In this document: one piece after another, positions 51,164 to 60,968 of the stretch
Numbering within the stretch: position 1 is the first letter of the stretch
Layout: the number at the start of each line of letters is the position of its first letter
Origin: an uncultured Desulfobacter sp.
Lineage (GTDB): Bacteria; Desulfobacterota; Desulfobacteria; Desulfobacterales; Desulfobacteraceae
Direction: 5' to 3'
NCBI RefSeq assembly: GCF_963664415.1
Contig: NZ_OY761440.1
Location: 868,001-932,000 of the forward strand
DNA: 64,000 nt
Position numbers and translations under genes: made by a program
The notes under the pieces: generated by a model
Database searches by the model: none
The model's input: only the letters and a program-made list of their open reading frames with translations
What the model was told of the DNA's origin: nothing

Positions 51164-52528
51164 ATGAATGATCTTTTTGAAAAAATAAATTTCAGCGTTT
51201 ATGCCGATGCAGTGAAAAAGGTCAGGACCGTGACACCGGAAGGCCGGGTATCCCAGGTGATCGGCCTGATTGCCGAAGGGGACAGTTTAGGTCTTGGCGT
51301 GGGAGGTGTGTGCCGCATTATCAATGACCATGGCATGGCAGTGATGGCCGAAGTCGTGGGTTTTCGGCAGGAAAAAGCCTTGTTCATGCCCTTTGGAGAT
51401 ATCCGGGGCATCAGCATGGGAAGCCGGATTGTGCCGGTGGCATCTTCCCCCATGGTGCCGGTGGGTGATGACATGCTTGGGCGGGTCATGGACGGCATGG
51501 GAAACCCCATTGACAAGAAGGGGCCCATTTCAGGGACAACCGCCTATTATCTATATGGAAAGCCTTTGGGGCCCCTGGAACGTAAAATGATCAAAGAGCC
51601 CCTGGATGTGGGCATCGGGGCCATAAATTCCATGATTACCCTGGGCCGGGGGCAGCGTGTGGCTATCATGGCCGGTTCCGGGGTGGGCAAAAGTGTGCTC
51701 ATGGGCATGATGACCAAACACACCAATGCGGATGTGGTGGTGATCGGACTGATTGGGGAGCGGGGACGTGAGGTCAAAGATTTTGTAGAGGAGACCCTGG
51801 GCGAAGAGGGGCTCAAGCGGGCAGTCCTTGTGGCGGCCACATCGGATTCCCCGCCGTTGACCCGTATGCGGGGAGCGTATCTGGCCACTACCATTGCCGA
51901 ATACTTCAGGGACCAGGGTAAAGATGTGCTGCTCATGCTGGATTCCATTACCCGGTTTGCCATGTCTTCCCGGGATGTGGGATTGGCGGCCGGTGAACCA
52001 CCGACCACCAGGGGATATACCCCCTCATTTTTTGTGCAGATTCCCATTCTTTTAGAGCGGCCCGGCGTCCTTGAAAGCGGCGGGTCAATCACCGGCATCT
52101 ACACGGTTCTGGTGGAAGGTGATGACATGAATGATCCGGTGGGCGATACGGTCCGGTCCATAACGGACGGACATATAGTCCTGTCCAGGGATCTTGCCAA
52201 TCGCGGACACTACCCGGCCATTGATGTCATGGCCAGTGTTTCCAGGGTCATGCGGGATGTCAGCAATCCCGACCACATGACCATGCGGGACAAAGCCGTC
52301 AATATCATGGCGTCATATCGAAATGCCGAGGACATGATCACCATCGGTGCGTATGTGGACGGGTCAGATCCTGATGTGGACCAGGCCAGGAAGCTGATGC
52401 CCGGCATCAACCAGCTGCTGCGCCAGCAAATTGGCCAAAAAATGGATATGCAGGCCAGCATCACCGGCCTGAAAAAAGCGCTGGGAATCAAGGGCGCGCC
52501 GACTGAACTCAAAAAGAACCAGGCTTAA
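51164..52528 (+). CDS. fliI: Flagellum-specific ATP synthase FliI
   Basis: This 454-residue hexameric ATPase powers flagellar type III export. Walker A is GSGVGKS in IMAGSGVGKSVLMGM, followed by GLIGERGREVKDF, Walker B LLMLDSITRFAMSSRDVGLA, and ERPGVLESGGSITGIYTVLV. It is full length with all catalytic residues. It lies 11 bp after fliH and 3 bp before fliJ. Confidence 0.97.
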   Translation: MNDLFEKINFSVYADAVKKVRTVTPEGRVSQVIGLIAEGDSLGLGVGGVCRIINDHGMAVMAEVVGFRQEKALFMPFGDIRGISMGSRIVPVASSPMVPVGDDMLGRVMDGMGNPIDKKGPISGTTAYYLYGKPLGPLERKMIKEPLDVGIGAINSMITLGRGQRVAIMAGSGVGKSVLMGMMTKHTNADVVVIGLIGERGREVKDFVEETLGEEGLKRAVLVAATSDSPPLTRMRGAYLATTIAEYFRDQGKDVLLMLDSITRFAMSSRDVGLAAGEPPTTRGYTPSFFVQIPILLERPGVLESGGSITGIYTVLVEGDDMNDPVGDTVRSITDGHIVLSRDLANRGHYPAIDVMASVSRVMRDVSNPDHMTMRDKAVNIMASYRNAEDMITIGAYVDGSDPDVDQARKLMPGINQLLRQQIGQKMDMQASITGLKKALGIKGAPTELKKNQA

Positions 52529-52531
52529 TCC

Positions 52532-52990
52532 ATGAAAAGATTCCAGTTCAGACTGCAAAGCCTTTTAAAGTACAAACGCCACCTTGAGCAGGTCGCCAAG
52601 CAGGAAATGGCCAAGGCTGTGGCAGATGTCCTGGCCTGTGAACAGCGTATTACCCAATTACAAAAAGAGAGAATATCGGCAACAGACCAGCTTGATGTCC
52701 TGGTGGAACAGGGGATTGGGGCAGGCCAGTTCAACCGGTACAGACAGTTTATTACCGGAATAGACCAGACAATCATTCTTGAACGTAACAAAAAAACAGA
52801 ACTTGAAAAAATTCTGGCTGAAAAACGGGATATTCTTAAACAAAAAACCATTGACAAAAAATCACTGGAGCGTCTGCGGGAAAAACAGGAGCGGGAATAT
52901 ATCCATGAAATGCTCCGGGAAGAGCAGAAGGGTCTGGATGAAATTGCATCCTTAAAAACGGCCAGGGAGGTGAATAATGAACACACTTAA
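52532..52990 (+). CDS. fliJ: Flagellar export protein FliJ
   Basis: This 152-residue all-helical, charged protein starts MKRFQFRLQSLLKYKRHLEQ, the typical FliJ opening. FliJ is the central stalk of the export ATPase and escorts chaperones. The end overlaps the next gene by 14 bp. Confidence 0.92.
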   Translation: MKRFQFRLQSLLKYKRHLEQVAKQEMAKAVADVLACEQRITQLQKERISATDQLDVLVEQGIGAGQFNRYRQFITGIDQTIILERNKKTELEKILAEKRDILKQKTIDKKSLERLREKQEREYIHEMLREEQKGLDEIASLKTAREVNNEHT

Positions 52991-53615
52991 ACGCTGGACG
53001 GCATGCCTTTTGCTTAATTTAATTATCGTTACCATCGTCTTTGTCGGTGTTTCATATATACATTACGGGCAGCCGGCACAGGTTTTGGCAGCAGATCCGG
53101 AAGAACCGGAAAAAGAAGCGGTTGAAGGCGAAAACACCGAGGAAGGAGATGCCCCCTGCCCGGAATGCCCCGAGTGTCCCGAATGTCCCGACCCAGCCAA
53201 AGTTGTTCTCCAGGGCCTTGCAGAGAGAAAAAAAGCCGTGGACGAGGCCAGTGAACAACTTGCCAAGGAAAAAAAGGAACTGGAAACCTATGAAGCTCAA
53301 ATTGATGAAAAAATAGAGTCTCTGACAGCCCTTAAAAAACAGATTGAAGCAGATATGGCCCGGCTTGAAACAAAAAAAACCGCCGCAGAACAAAAAGAAG
53401 CGGCTACATTCGAGGCAAAAATGAATCGCCTGGTAAAAATGTATGCCAGTATGAAACCCAAAGCGGCTGCAGAGATTGTTAATAAAATGGAACTTTCTGT
53501 TGCATATGAAATATTTTTAAGAATGCGAGAGGTTTCCGCCTCCCAGATCCTGGCGTTTGTGGAGTCAGAAAAGGCCGCTAAAATCAGTGAACGCCTTGCC
53601 TTTAGAAAACGCTGA
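52977..53615 (+). CDS. MotE-like flagellar protein with CPE-repeat
   Basis: The protein has 212 residues. One N-terminal span (about 9-29), then an acidic extracytoplasmic region with C-P-x-C-P-E repeats (APCPECPECPECPDP, about 59-73), a coiled coil (about 80-150) and a C-terminal helical domain (MYASMKPKAAAEIVNKMELS, about 155-210) of the MgtE-N/MotE type. MotE chaperones or docks stator proteins. Four cysteines spaced two apart could bind a metal or form disulfides; the repeat is unusual. It overlaps fliJ. No further flagellar gene follows on this strand. Confidence 0.8.
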   Translation: MNTLKRWTACLLLNLIIVTIVFVGVSYIHYGQPAQVLAADPEEPEKEAVEGENTEEGDAPCPECPECPECPDPAKVVLQGLAERKKAVDEASEQLAKEKKELETYEAQIDEKIESLTALKKQIEADMARLETKKTAAEQKEAATFEAKMNRLVKMYASMKPKAAAEIVNKMELSVAYEIFLRMREVSASQILAFVESEKAAKISERLAFRKR

Positions 53616-53906
53616 TCAATATCGATTTTTATTTAATCATATGACATGTGCCAAACGTCCCAAAGAGGGGTTTTAAAATATTTCTTGATCTTTGCTATCG
53701 GTTCTCGTAGTCTGAAAATATACCTTTGGGGTCTATTCGATAATATCTTGTAAACATAATTTTTGTGCGGGATCACCCTTATTGGGCAACAGAATCAAAA
53801 TCTGTAATTTCAACTGATCAGTAGACGTTCCGGAAAAATCATTCTGCTTAAGGTTTAACAATTTATTTATGCAGTAAAATTTAAAAACCACGAAAGGAAG
53901 ATTATC

Positions 53907-54206
53907 ATGGCAATTAAAGTTTTCATTAAACGTATCTGTGAAGATGCCGGCAAAGAAAAAGAGCTGATCACGCTTGTACGAAAAATCAGAACGATTGTTC
54001 CTCTTCAACCAGGCTATCTTTCAAGCAGATATGTAAAAAAGATAGACCCTCCAAAAGACATTGTTGCTATCAGCACCTGGGAATCTTTGGAGGATTGGCA
54101 GAAATGGTACCAAAGTGAAGAAAGAAGTGAGGTGCAATCCCAAATTGATGCAATTCCAGGTGTTAAAACAGTATATGAAATCTATGAGGATGCAAAAACA
54201 GAATAA
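53907..54206 (+). CDS. Antibiotic-biosynthesis-monooxygenase (ABM) fold protein
   Basis: The 99-residue dimeric alpha/beta-barrel type protein shows AIKVFIKRICEDAGKEKELI, PGYLSSRYVKKID, AISTWESLEDWQKWYQSEER, as in ABM/Dabb small oxygenases or heme-degrading relatives. No conserved catalytic residue can be named. GAAAGGAAG precedes the ATG. A monocistronic gene in a region with no clear partner; 53616-53906 upstream shows no gene and no strong promoter. Confidence 0.85.
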   Translation: MAIKVFIKRICEDAGKEKELITLVRKIRTIVPLQPGYLSSRYVKKIDPPKDIVAISTWESLEDWQKWYQSEERSEVQSQIDAIPGVKTVYEIYEDAKTE

Positions 54207-54301
54207 AAATACTAAGGTATTCTCAAGAGAAGACCGGAAACGAATCAGGAAGGCTTGGGCTGCGCTAAAGCGCAAGGTAGACGTCATCTTCGCAGGGGCT
54301 A

Positions 54302-54348
54302 AAAAAACAAGGAGTCCATCGTACTTGTTCCTGTAACTATGGACTCCT
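54302..54348 (-). terminator. Rho-independent terminator of the beta-CASP gene
   Basis: On the minus strand AGGAGTCCAT and ATGGACTCCT form a perfect 10-bp stem followed by TGTTTTTTT, just downstream of the stop codon at 54367. Confidence 0.85.
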
Positions 54349-54366
54349 AAAAAAGGCAGAACTGAA

Positions 54367-55950
54367 TCAAGGCAATTTAAACCGCTCTCCAGGTGTTGGG
54401 ACAAAAGCATTATATCCGTTCTCATTAAGACGCCGGGCAAATGCTGCGCTCTGATCCGCTTCACCGTGGACAACGGCAATATCTTTCACCCGAAGATTTG
54501 ACTCTGATACCACCCGCATCAGTTCATGGCGGTCCGCATGGGCGGAGAACCCCCCGATTTTTTCCACATGGGCTTTCAAGGGATAGGATTTCCCCAAAAT
54601 TTTAACTTCCGGCGCCTTGTCTGCAGCCTGATTTTCCTGCAACCCAAGTTCTTCAATACGCCGCCCCAAGGTGTGTTGGGCCATATACCCCACAGTAAGA
54701 ATGGTATGTTTAGGATTATGGATTTTATAACGCAGGTGATGAAGAATCCGGCCCGCCTCACACATGCCTGACGCCGAGATCACAATATGCGGGGTCTCGT
54801 CCTGGGTGACGCGCATGGATTCCTCCACCGACTCAACAAACTTGATGTCTTTAAAATAAAAGGGGTTAATGCCCTTTTCCAAAAATATTTTATGGGTTTC
54901 CTTATCATAGGTTTCCGGATGTTCTCCAAAGACCTTTGTGATATTTGATGCCAGAGGACTGTCCACATAAACAGGCACTTTGGGAACGGCACCGGATTCA
55001 TACAACTGGTGAAGAATGTAAATCAACTCCTGGGTTCTGCCAAAGGCAAAAGAAGGAATCAAAAGAGAGCCGCCCCGTTCAACTGTCCGGATCAGGGTAT
55101 CTTTCAGGCTGCCGGAAAGATCGGCCACCGGCGCATGCTCACGGTCCCCGTAAGTACTCTCGATAATCATCAGATCAATGTCCCGATCCTCCTCATCAAA
55201 TTCCAGGGTGGGATCCTTTAGGATTGGTTTTTCAAATCGACCAATATCACCGGTAAAAAGAATTTTAAGGGGTTTGCCGCCGTTTTCGGGTGTCACTGTA
55301 ATCACCGAAAAGGCGGAGCCGAGAATATGACCGGCCACGTAAAATTTCACCGTGATTCCCCTGCCGATGGTCACTTGTGAACCAAATGGGTATCCGTCAA
55401 TAAAAGAGAGGGATTCCAGTGCTTCCTCCTGGGTATACAGTGGTGTCACCATGTCAAGGCCATACTCCTTTTGAAGTGCGGCAATGGCATCCACATCCAG
55501 TTCGTGGGGGCCTTTTTTCAGCAGCTTTTTAATCCTGGATTTTTCCTTGTTTGCAATCTGCTGTTTGGTTTTAGACTGTTCTGCCTGGTACAAAAACGTG
55601 CGCAGGGCTTTATAGTTCAGGTACAGGGCATCAGATTCCTGGATATGTCCTGAGTCCAGAAGCATGTAGTCCAGGGCATCTTTGGTGGGGCGGGTGGTGA
55701 CAATCCGACCGGAAAAGCCTTCTTTTGTCAGCAAAGGAATCCGGCCGGAATGATCAATATGGGCATGGGAAAGAATCATGGTCGTAATGTCAGACCGGTT
55801 TATGGGGAAATTCTCATTTTTTTCCCGGCTCTCCTTTCTTCTGCCCTGGAACATGCCGCAATCCAGTAAAATTTTATCAGCGCCTGTATCCAGCACATGC
55901 ATGGATCCGGTCACCTCTCCTGCTGCTCCGAAAAATCCAACTTCAACCAT
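54367..55950 (-). CDS. Metallo-beta-lactamase/beta-CASP RNase-like protein (RNA specificity factor type)
   Basis: The 527-residue protein is homologous to archaeal and bacterial CPSF73-like nucleases. The zinc site is SHAHIDHSGRIP (about 61-72), with a second set in LFTGDIGRFEKP and DSPLASNITKVFGEHPETYD of the beta-CASP insert, HIVISASGMCEAGRILHHL, and the RMMBL end GGFSAHADRHELM and VHGEADQS. It probably cleaves RNA as an endo/exonuclease. It contains an unusual helical insert (about 120-175, KSRIKKLLKKGPHELDVDAI). Confidence 0.92.
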   Translation of the reverse strand: MVEVGFFGAAGEVTGSMHVLDTGADKILLDCGMFQGRRKESREKNENFPINRSDITTMILSHAHIDHSGRIPLLTKEGFSGRIVTTRPTKDALDYMLLDSGHIQESDALYLNYKALRTFLYQAEQSKTKQQIANKEKSRIKKLLKKGPHELDVDAIAALQKEYGLDMVTPLYTQEEALESLSFIDGYPFGSQVTIGRGITVKFYVAGHILGSAFSVITVTPENGGKPLKILFTGDIGRFEKPILKDPTLEFDEEDRDIDLMIIESTYGDREHAPVADLSGSLKDTLIRTVERGGSLLIPSFAFGRTQELIYILHQLYESGAVPKVPVYVDSPLASNITKVFGEHPETYDKETHKIFLEKGINPFYFKDIKFVESVEESMRVTQDETPHIVISASGMCEAGRILHHLRYKIHNPKHTILTVGYMAQHTLGRRIEELGLQENQAADKAPEVKILGKSYPLKAHVEKIGGFSAHADRHELMRVVSESNLRVKDIAVVHGEADQSAAFARRLNENGYNAFVPTPGERFKLP

Positions 55951-55972
55951 AGGTGAGTCCTTTTTTAAAACA

Positions 55973-56761
55973 TCAGTTAAATAATTTTTTTAACAATGCC
56001 GTCGTCTGCTTTGCCGGATTTTCCCGGATCGCCTTTTCCTCTTTTGCCAAATAATAAAAGATGCCGTTCAGGGCTTCTTCAACAGCATAATTTGTTAAAT
56101 TGCCCTTTACGTCGGGAACCAGAGGCATGGATTTATACTGCGCCATCATCTGGTCATAGGATTTCACAACCCCGACTTCTTCCAGGGTCTTTTCCACCAC
56201 CGGGGTGAAGGCCTCGGTGAGATCGTCGGACGTTTTTTTCTTGAAATACTGGGTCGCCGCATCATCAGCACCATTAAGAATACTTGTGGCGTCGTCAAAG
56301 GACATCTGGGAGATAGCATCCATAAACAAGGCTTTGGCTTTGGGTGTAGCTGCTTCGGCAGCCCGGTTCAACTTCAATTCCAAATCATCGGTATAAGACC
56401 CGAACCCGGCCTTATCCATCAAAAACTGCGCCTTGGAAAGATAGGATGGCAAAGGGATATGAATGCTGGAATCGGAATTAAATCCGTTTTCAGCCCCCAA
56501 CTGACCGATAACGGTGCCGGCACCTGTTTCCAACGCCTCTTTAAGGCCGGAAATAATTTCGCTGTTGCTCAAACTTCCAGAGCCGGAACCGCCGCTGTTA
56601 CTACCTTCACTGCTGCCGCTTTTGTTCAGGGTATTAAGTAATGAAGCGCCCTGGTCCAGCAGGGAATTTCCCGCGAGAACATACGCAGCACCTCCCAAAA
56701 TAAAGGTAAAAACGAAAGCTACCGCGGCAACGCTGATTCTTTTTTTACACATATTTAACAC
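55973..56761 (-). CDS. DUF4197 exported protein
   Basis: This 262-residue protein has an N-terminal signal or anchor (about 8-30) and a Gly/Ser-rich linker (about 48-65), then the DUF4197 domain: LSNSEIISGLKEALETGAGT, IHIPLPSYLSKAQFLMDKAG, and the C-terminal ALNGIFYYLAKEEKAIRENP. The family is widespread in proteobacteria with no defined function. It lies just after asmA-type gene 56773-58827 on the same strand, 11 bp apart, suggesting a shared envelope role. Confidence 0.9.
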   Translation of the reverse strand: MLNMCKKRISVAAVAFVFTFILGGAAYVLAGNSLLDQGASLLNTLNKSGSSEGSNSGGSGSGSLSNSEIISGLKEALETGAGTVIGQLGAENGFNSDSSIHIPLPSYLSKAQFLMDKAGFGSYTDDLELKLNRAAEAATPKAKALFMDAISQMSFDDATSILNGADDAATQYFKKKTSDDLTEAFTPVVEKTLEEVGVVKSYDQMMAQYKSMPLVPDVKGNLTNYAVEEALNGIFYYLAKEEKAIRENPAKQTTALLKKLFN

Positions 56762-56772
56762 GTCTCCTATAG

Positions 56773-58827
56773 TTAATTTAAGAACCCTTTTATCAATCCC
56801 CTGGCAGTATCCTTAATATCCTGTTTCTCACCAGAGTCCGATTTTTCACCTTTAAGAAGTTGTTTAAGCTCATCGGTGCCGGGCAACTTATTTTTTAATA
56901 TAGCTTCAAGGTCCGGTCGCACCTTTGGTTTTTCCCAAGTCCCTGTTACATCGAGAGGAATCAATAGTCCCGAACGATCCTTTGTATCCCCCTGCCCCTT
57001 AATTGTGGCCACCAATTTCGGTTCAATCCTGAAATCAAGATTTTCTTTTACCAGACTGGTCTGTCCGTTTACAGCAAGCCTTAACAAAGGAGAGACAAGG
57101 GAGGCCTGCGAAATTTTTACAAGGCCCTCGGATGCGGTATATGGGACCTTAAGTTCAGCAAAATCAGTTTTAGGCTTTTCCGTTGTGGCCTCGCCCAGAC
57201 CAATACCGGCCTTGGCGTTACGAATGGTTCCGGCAATATCAATCCCCACGATGGCACCATCCATAAATTTAAGCTCTCCTTTGCCGCCCAGGCTTTGTTT
57301 AATCATATCCGGGGTGTCACCAGTCATGGAAAGAGAAATATTCGAGGTCAAGGCCCCTTCAATGATATCTTTGTTGATACTGTCCTGAATGACAGGACCA
57401 GCCTGAACATTGCTGGTTGTAAGGGAAAGGTTTGTTGCCGGGTATTTTTTACGCACATCGATCCTGGCCTTTGCCCCAGCTTTTCCTTTATACAGATCCA
57501 GGGTAAACGGCTCCAGGGTAAATATTCCATTTTTACCAGTCAGAGCGCCTGTAACATTGGTCATGCTTAATCCCGAGACCTTAAGACTGCCGATATTCAC
57601 CTTTGCATCCAGTACCAGTTTGCGCAAAGGCGTATAATCATAAGCTCCGGTTTTTTTGCCGTTTTGACCGGTACTTACGGCCGGGGCCCCATCCTTGGCC
57701 GGTGCAGCCTGCCCCGAATCGTTCTTAGTAGCCGAAGGCAGATACCGGCCCACATCAATTTTATCCAGGGTCAGGGCAAATTTGAGGTCCGGTTTGTCAA
57801 ATGCCTGGGCTTTGGCACTGAAATTCATGGTAGAGTCATCCAGCACCAGGGTTCCGTCTGAAACGGTCACAGCCTGGGTTGACCCTTTGACAACAGCTTT
57901 CAGGGAAAGCTTATCCAGGACTGAGGCATCACTGGGTTCAATGGGAAACGGGAGGCCCAGGACGTCAAACAGTTTTTTAGGCGAAAACGGAGCCAGATCA
58001 ACGGTAAGATCAACAGTCTGTTCGGTCAGGGGTTTAATCAACCGACCTTTAAGGGAAAGAGCCAGTTGATCCAGTGCCTTGACCATCAAGTTAAAATCAA
58101 TATCCGTGCTACCGGGATTTTGTCCAAGAGGTCCGGCAGTTCCGGTTAAAGAGACGGGCTTGCCGTCCACTTTGGCATCGAATGTAATGGCAATGGCCTT
58201 ATCGAGGCTGACGCCGGACAGTTCTAAATTAAGATCTGAAATCTTTTTGGAAAGGTCGCCGCCCTCGTCCACATAGGAAACTGCCCCGTTGATGACGGCA
58301 AACCGGTCAACGAGAAGCGACTCAATGGGAAGGGCGGCACTATCTGTTTGTGATTTTGTACCGGTATCCTGCGGGGGGGAATTGGATTGAGCCTTAGTGC
58401 CTTTATCCGAATCGCCGGTTGCTGGAGAGCCGATATGTTCCCAGTTCCCCTGCCCTGCTTTATTTTTAACCAGCGCAATACTGGGTGACGCCACAATGAA
58501 TTTTTCTACTTGGATATGTTTGGACAAAAGGGGTAGAACTTTTACCCTGACTTCAAAGCTTTTCACCGAGATCATGGGCCCTTTTTCAAAGTCTTCAGGA
58601 TTGCCCAGGGTTAAATCAGACAGCCGGATTCCGGCCCAGGGAAATAGGGAGAGTTTGATATCATCCCCCATTGAAAAACTGCGCCCGGTCTGCCGTGTCA
58701 CAATGGTTTCAATGTCCGGCAGATATTTTTTGACATCCACAAACATGGGGACCAATACAGCAGCCCCGATAATCAGCCCGGCAAAAATGACTATGGTTAT
58801 AATGACCCACTTTAAGAATCTGACCAT
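56773..58827 (-). CDS. AsmA family protein
   Basis: This 684-residue protein is anchored in the inner membrane by an N-terminal span (about 7-29) with the rest in the periplasm. AsmA N-terminal domain features are VDVKKYLPDIETIVTRQTGR, LFPWAGIRLSDLTLGNPEDF; the C-terminal AsmA_2 part has GALTSNISLSMTGDTPDMIK, GKGELKFMDGAIVGIDI and GTWEKPKVRPDLEAI. It is a beta-taco-type lipid-transfer protein thought to help phospholipid transport to the outer membrane. A polar Ser/Gln/Lys linker (about 135-165) is inserted. Confidence 0.92.
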   Translation of the reverse strand: MVRFLKWVIITIVIFAGLIIGAAVLVPMFVDVKKYLPDIETIVTRQTGRSFSMGDDIKLSLFPWAGIRLSDLTLGNPEDFEKGPMISVKSFEVRVKVLPLLSKHIQVEKFIVASPSIALVKNKAGQGNWEHIGSPATGDSDKGTKAQSNSPPQDTGTKSQTDSAALPIESLLVDRFAVINGAVSYVDEGGDLSKKISDLNLELSGVSLDKAIAITFDAKVDGKPVSLTGTAGPLGQNPGSTDIDFNLMVKALDQLALSLKGRLIKPLTEQTVDLTVDLAPFSPKKLFDVLGLPFPIEPSDASVLDKLSLKAVVKGSTQAVTVSDGTLVLDDSTMNFSAKAQAFDKPDLKFALTLDKIDVGRYLPSATKNDSGQAAPAKDGAPAVSTGQNGKKTGAYDYTPLRKLVLDAKVNIGSLKVSGLSMTNVTGALTGKNGIFTLEPFTLDLYKGKAGAKARIDVRKKYPATNLSLTTSNVQAGPVIQDSINKDIIEGALTSNISLSMTGDTPDMIKQSLGGKGELKFMDGAIVGIDIAGTIRNAKAGIGLGEATTEKPKTDFAELKVPYTASEGLVKISQASLVSPLLRLAVNGQTSLVKENLDFRIEPKLVATIKGQGDTKDRSGLLIPLDVTGTWEKPKVRPDLEAILKNKLPGTDELKQLLKGEKSDSGEKQDIKDTARGLIKGFLN

Positions 58828-58872
58828 ACCAACCCTCCTTGAGGTGTTAAGGAACGGCTCTTATTTGGATAA

Positions 58873-58921
58873 ATAGAAAAGCCCATCCGGAAATAATTTC
58901 TCAGCCGGTTTCCGAATGGGC
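58873..58921. terminator. Bidirectional terminator between asmA-type gene and tpx
   Basis: GCCCATCCGGAAA (58881-58893) pairs with TTTCCGAATGGGC (58909-58921), one mismatch; minus-strand T-rich tail (TTTTCTATTTA). It follows tpx on the minus strand. Confidence 0.7.
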
Positions 58922-58957
58922 GCTCATTTTTTTATTGAGTCCCTTGGCGTTTAGCTA

Positions 58958-59458
58958 TTAGGACAATGCGGCCAGCGCAGATTCATAATCCGGCTCTTGT
59001 TTGATTTCCGGTACAAGTTCGGTATAAACAACCTCGCCGGATGCATTGAGAATAACAACAGCCCGGGCAGTAAGACCCGCCAGAGGGCCGTCCTGCATGG
59101 CCACACCATAGTCAAGGGCGAACTGGGGACTGCGGAAGGCAGAAGCAGTCACAACATTCTCGATGCCTTCTGCAACGCAGAACCGTTTGTGGGCAAAGGG
59201 CAGATCCCCTGAGATACAGATTACAACGGTATTTTCTTTGGTACCTGCTGTTTCATTGAATTTACGAATAGCTGTGGCACAAACCGGGGTGTCGAGGCTT
59301 GGAAAAATGTTGAGTACCACCTGTTTACCGGCATACGCAGACAGTTTGACGTCTGACAGATCCTGGCCTACAAGGGTAAAATCCTTTACTTTGTCACCTG
59401 TCTTAGGAAAATCACCAGCCAAAGTGACCGCGTTGCCGCCAAGCGTAATAGATCCCAT
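58958..59458 (-). CDS. tpx: Thiol peroxidase (Tpx, atypical 2-Cys peroxiredoxin)
   Basis: This 166-residue enzyme reduces peroxides using thioredoxin. Peroxidatic Cys60 is in SLDTPVCATAIRKF and resolving Cys94 in HKRFCVAEGIENV, so it is a standard Cys-Cys enzyme; no selenocysteine is present. AAGGAGA precedes the ATG at 59458. The 330-bp upstream gap to the methyltransferase gene (59459-59788) is AT-rich with no gene I can support. Confidence 0.97.
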   Translation of the reverse strand: MGSITLGGNAVTLAGDFPKTGDKVKDFTLVGQDLSDVKLSAYAGKQVVLNIFPSLDTPVCATAIRKFNETAGTKENTVVICISGDLPFAHKRFCVAEGIENVVTASAFRSPQFALDYGVAMQDGPLAGLTARAVVILNASGEVVYTELVPEIKQEPDYESALAALS

Positions 59459-59788
59459 GAAAGTTCTCCTTTTTTGTTTTCATACGTTTCGTTTGAATCT
59501 TCGTTTGTCGGTTTGGAAAAATTATTCACTATAATATCTTCCATGCCTATATCTTGTAAAGAGTAATGGCTATATCTGATATTTCAAGTTTTCCGAAGCC
59601 CTAAAAAAGCTGTGATCGCCAAATACCAGAAAACCTTCCCGGCATTCCCATGAACCAAGAACAGGTATTAAGCGGCTGATATTAAGCATTTCAATTTATT
59701 GATAGTGACTCTGAGTTTCAATCCACCCCGTTATTCGTGAGCTTGATGCTGTATGAATCAATCTTTCTCCAAGGCACCAAAACAAATC

Positions 59789-60958
59789 TCAGGGCTCAGG
59801 GGCCTCTGCATCAAAGTCAGGAAATAAGCTTCCAGCAGCCTTGTCTTTTTTACTGGATGAGCCCGGCACAGCCGTGGTGTCTGGCGGGACAGTGACGGCA
59901 TTTATGGTTTCCCGGGGCGGCATGTCGTAATTAACAACGAAATCTTGATCAGTCTGTTGTTCAACAGATACAGGGATATTGAATACAAGTTCTTTTTCCT
60001 GGCGCGTTATTACGGGGAACCCATAATAGGAATTTTCATATTTGATGGGTTTTCCGTCATCCAGACGCACCTGAACAAATTCTTTATGAAAATCTATGCG
60101 GTGCTGGATGGCAGAAGAAAACTGGCTGATGGAATCCTTGCATTTATCGTAGAAATTTTCCAGTAGCGTTGGGTCTATTTCATATCCTGCACTATTGCGC
60201 CCGGCAGCCATGGCCGCAAGTGTTGTGGTGCCCGTACCCATAAACGGATCCAGAACAAGATCTTCTTTCACGGAATACATGTTGATCAAGCGATAGGCCA
60301 GTTCAAAGGGGAAAGCGCCGCTGCGGTTACGGTTCTTTTTCTTTCCCATGGCCTGGCGGGTGCCTTTAAGATCCATCCAGACGTCTGAAAACCATTGGTT
60401 GCGCTCTTCCCAGAACAAGGCGCTTTGCCGACGGTTCTCCTTGGCCGAAGCAGATGTAAATTCGCGCTTCCCCCCTTTTCTCAAAATAAGGATGTATTCA
60501 TGTTCTAACGTGACATAGGCCCCGGCCGGCAACATGCCCGACCCCATGAATTTGTTGGGTGCATTGGTCTGCTTGCGCCATAAAATGCATGGCAAGGCCG
60601 TAAATCCTAATGCCTGGGTAGCAGCCAATATCCTGGCGTGGTTGGGATAAAGGGCAAAACGTTCCCTGATGGTGCGTGTGGCATCGCCGATATTGATACA
60701 GGCAAACCCGCCGGGAGAAAGCACCCTGAACACCTCTTTCCAGATCCGGTCCAGAACCTGGTGCATGAGTTCAAAGGCCAGTGGGCCGTCCTGTTTTTTA
60801 AGGGCCTTTTCAATTTTAGAATCCTGGCGGCTAAAGATTTCATCCCACATGTCAATCATGGGATATGGCGGTGATGTCACCACAAGATTGACGCTGCGGT
60901 CAGCTAATTTTTTCATCTTTGCGGCATTGCCGATATAGTGGGTGTGAATCGTTTTCAT
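59789..60958 (-). CDS. Orphan site-specific DNA methyltransferase (beta-type motif order)
   Basis: This 389-residue protein has catalytic motif IV TSPPYPMIDMWDEIF (about 27-41) in the N-terminal half and the AdoMet-binding motif I DPFMGTGTTTLAA after it (about 225-237), the order of beta-class N6-adenine/N4-cytosine methylases; TSPPY favours N4-cytosine. No restriction partner is adjacent. The start is ATG 60958; the alternative TTG at 60979 would overlap mntP. It follows mntP by about 10 bp on the same strand. Confidence 0.88.
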   Translation of the reverse strand: MKTIHTHYIGNAAKMKKLADRSVNLVVTSPPYPMIDMWDEIFSRQDSKIEKALKKQDGPLAFELMHQVLDRIWKEVFRVLSPGGFACINIGDATRTIRERFALYPNHARILAATQALGFTALPCILWRKQTNAPNKFMGSGMLPAGAYVTLEHEYILILRKGGKREFTSASAKENRRQSALFWEERNQWFSDVWMDLKGTRQAMGKKKNRNRSGAFPFELAYRLINMYSVKEDLVLDPFMGTGTTTLAAMAAGRNSAGYEIDPTLLENFYDKCKDSISQFSSAIQHRIDFHKEFVQVRLDDGKPIKYENSYYGFPVITRQEKELVFNIPVSVEQQTDQDFVVNYDMPPRETINAVTVPPDTTAVPGSSSKKDKAAGSLFPDFDAEAPEP

Positions 60959-60968
60959 AGTTTTACAA

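Noticed and set aside
54190..54336. 48-codon basic frame overlapping the end of the ABM gene
   Set aside because: Starts inside the ABM gene and runs into the terminator stem of the opposite gene; no family resemblance.
58958..59458. Tpx examined as a possible selenoprotein
   Set aside because: Both active-site positions are encoded as Cys and the stop is ordinary.
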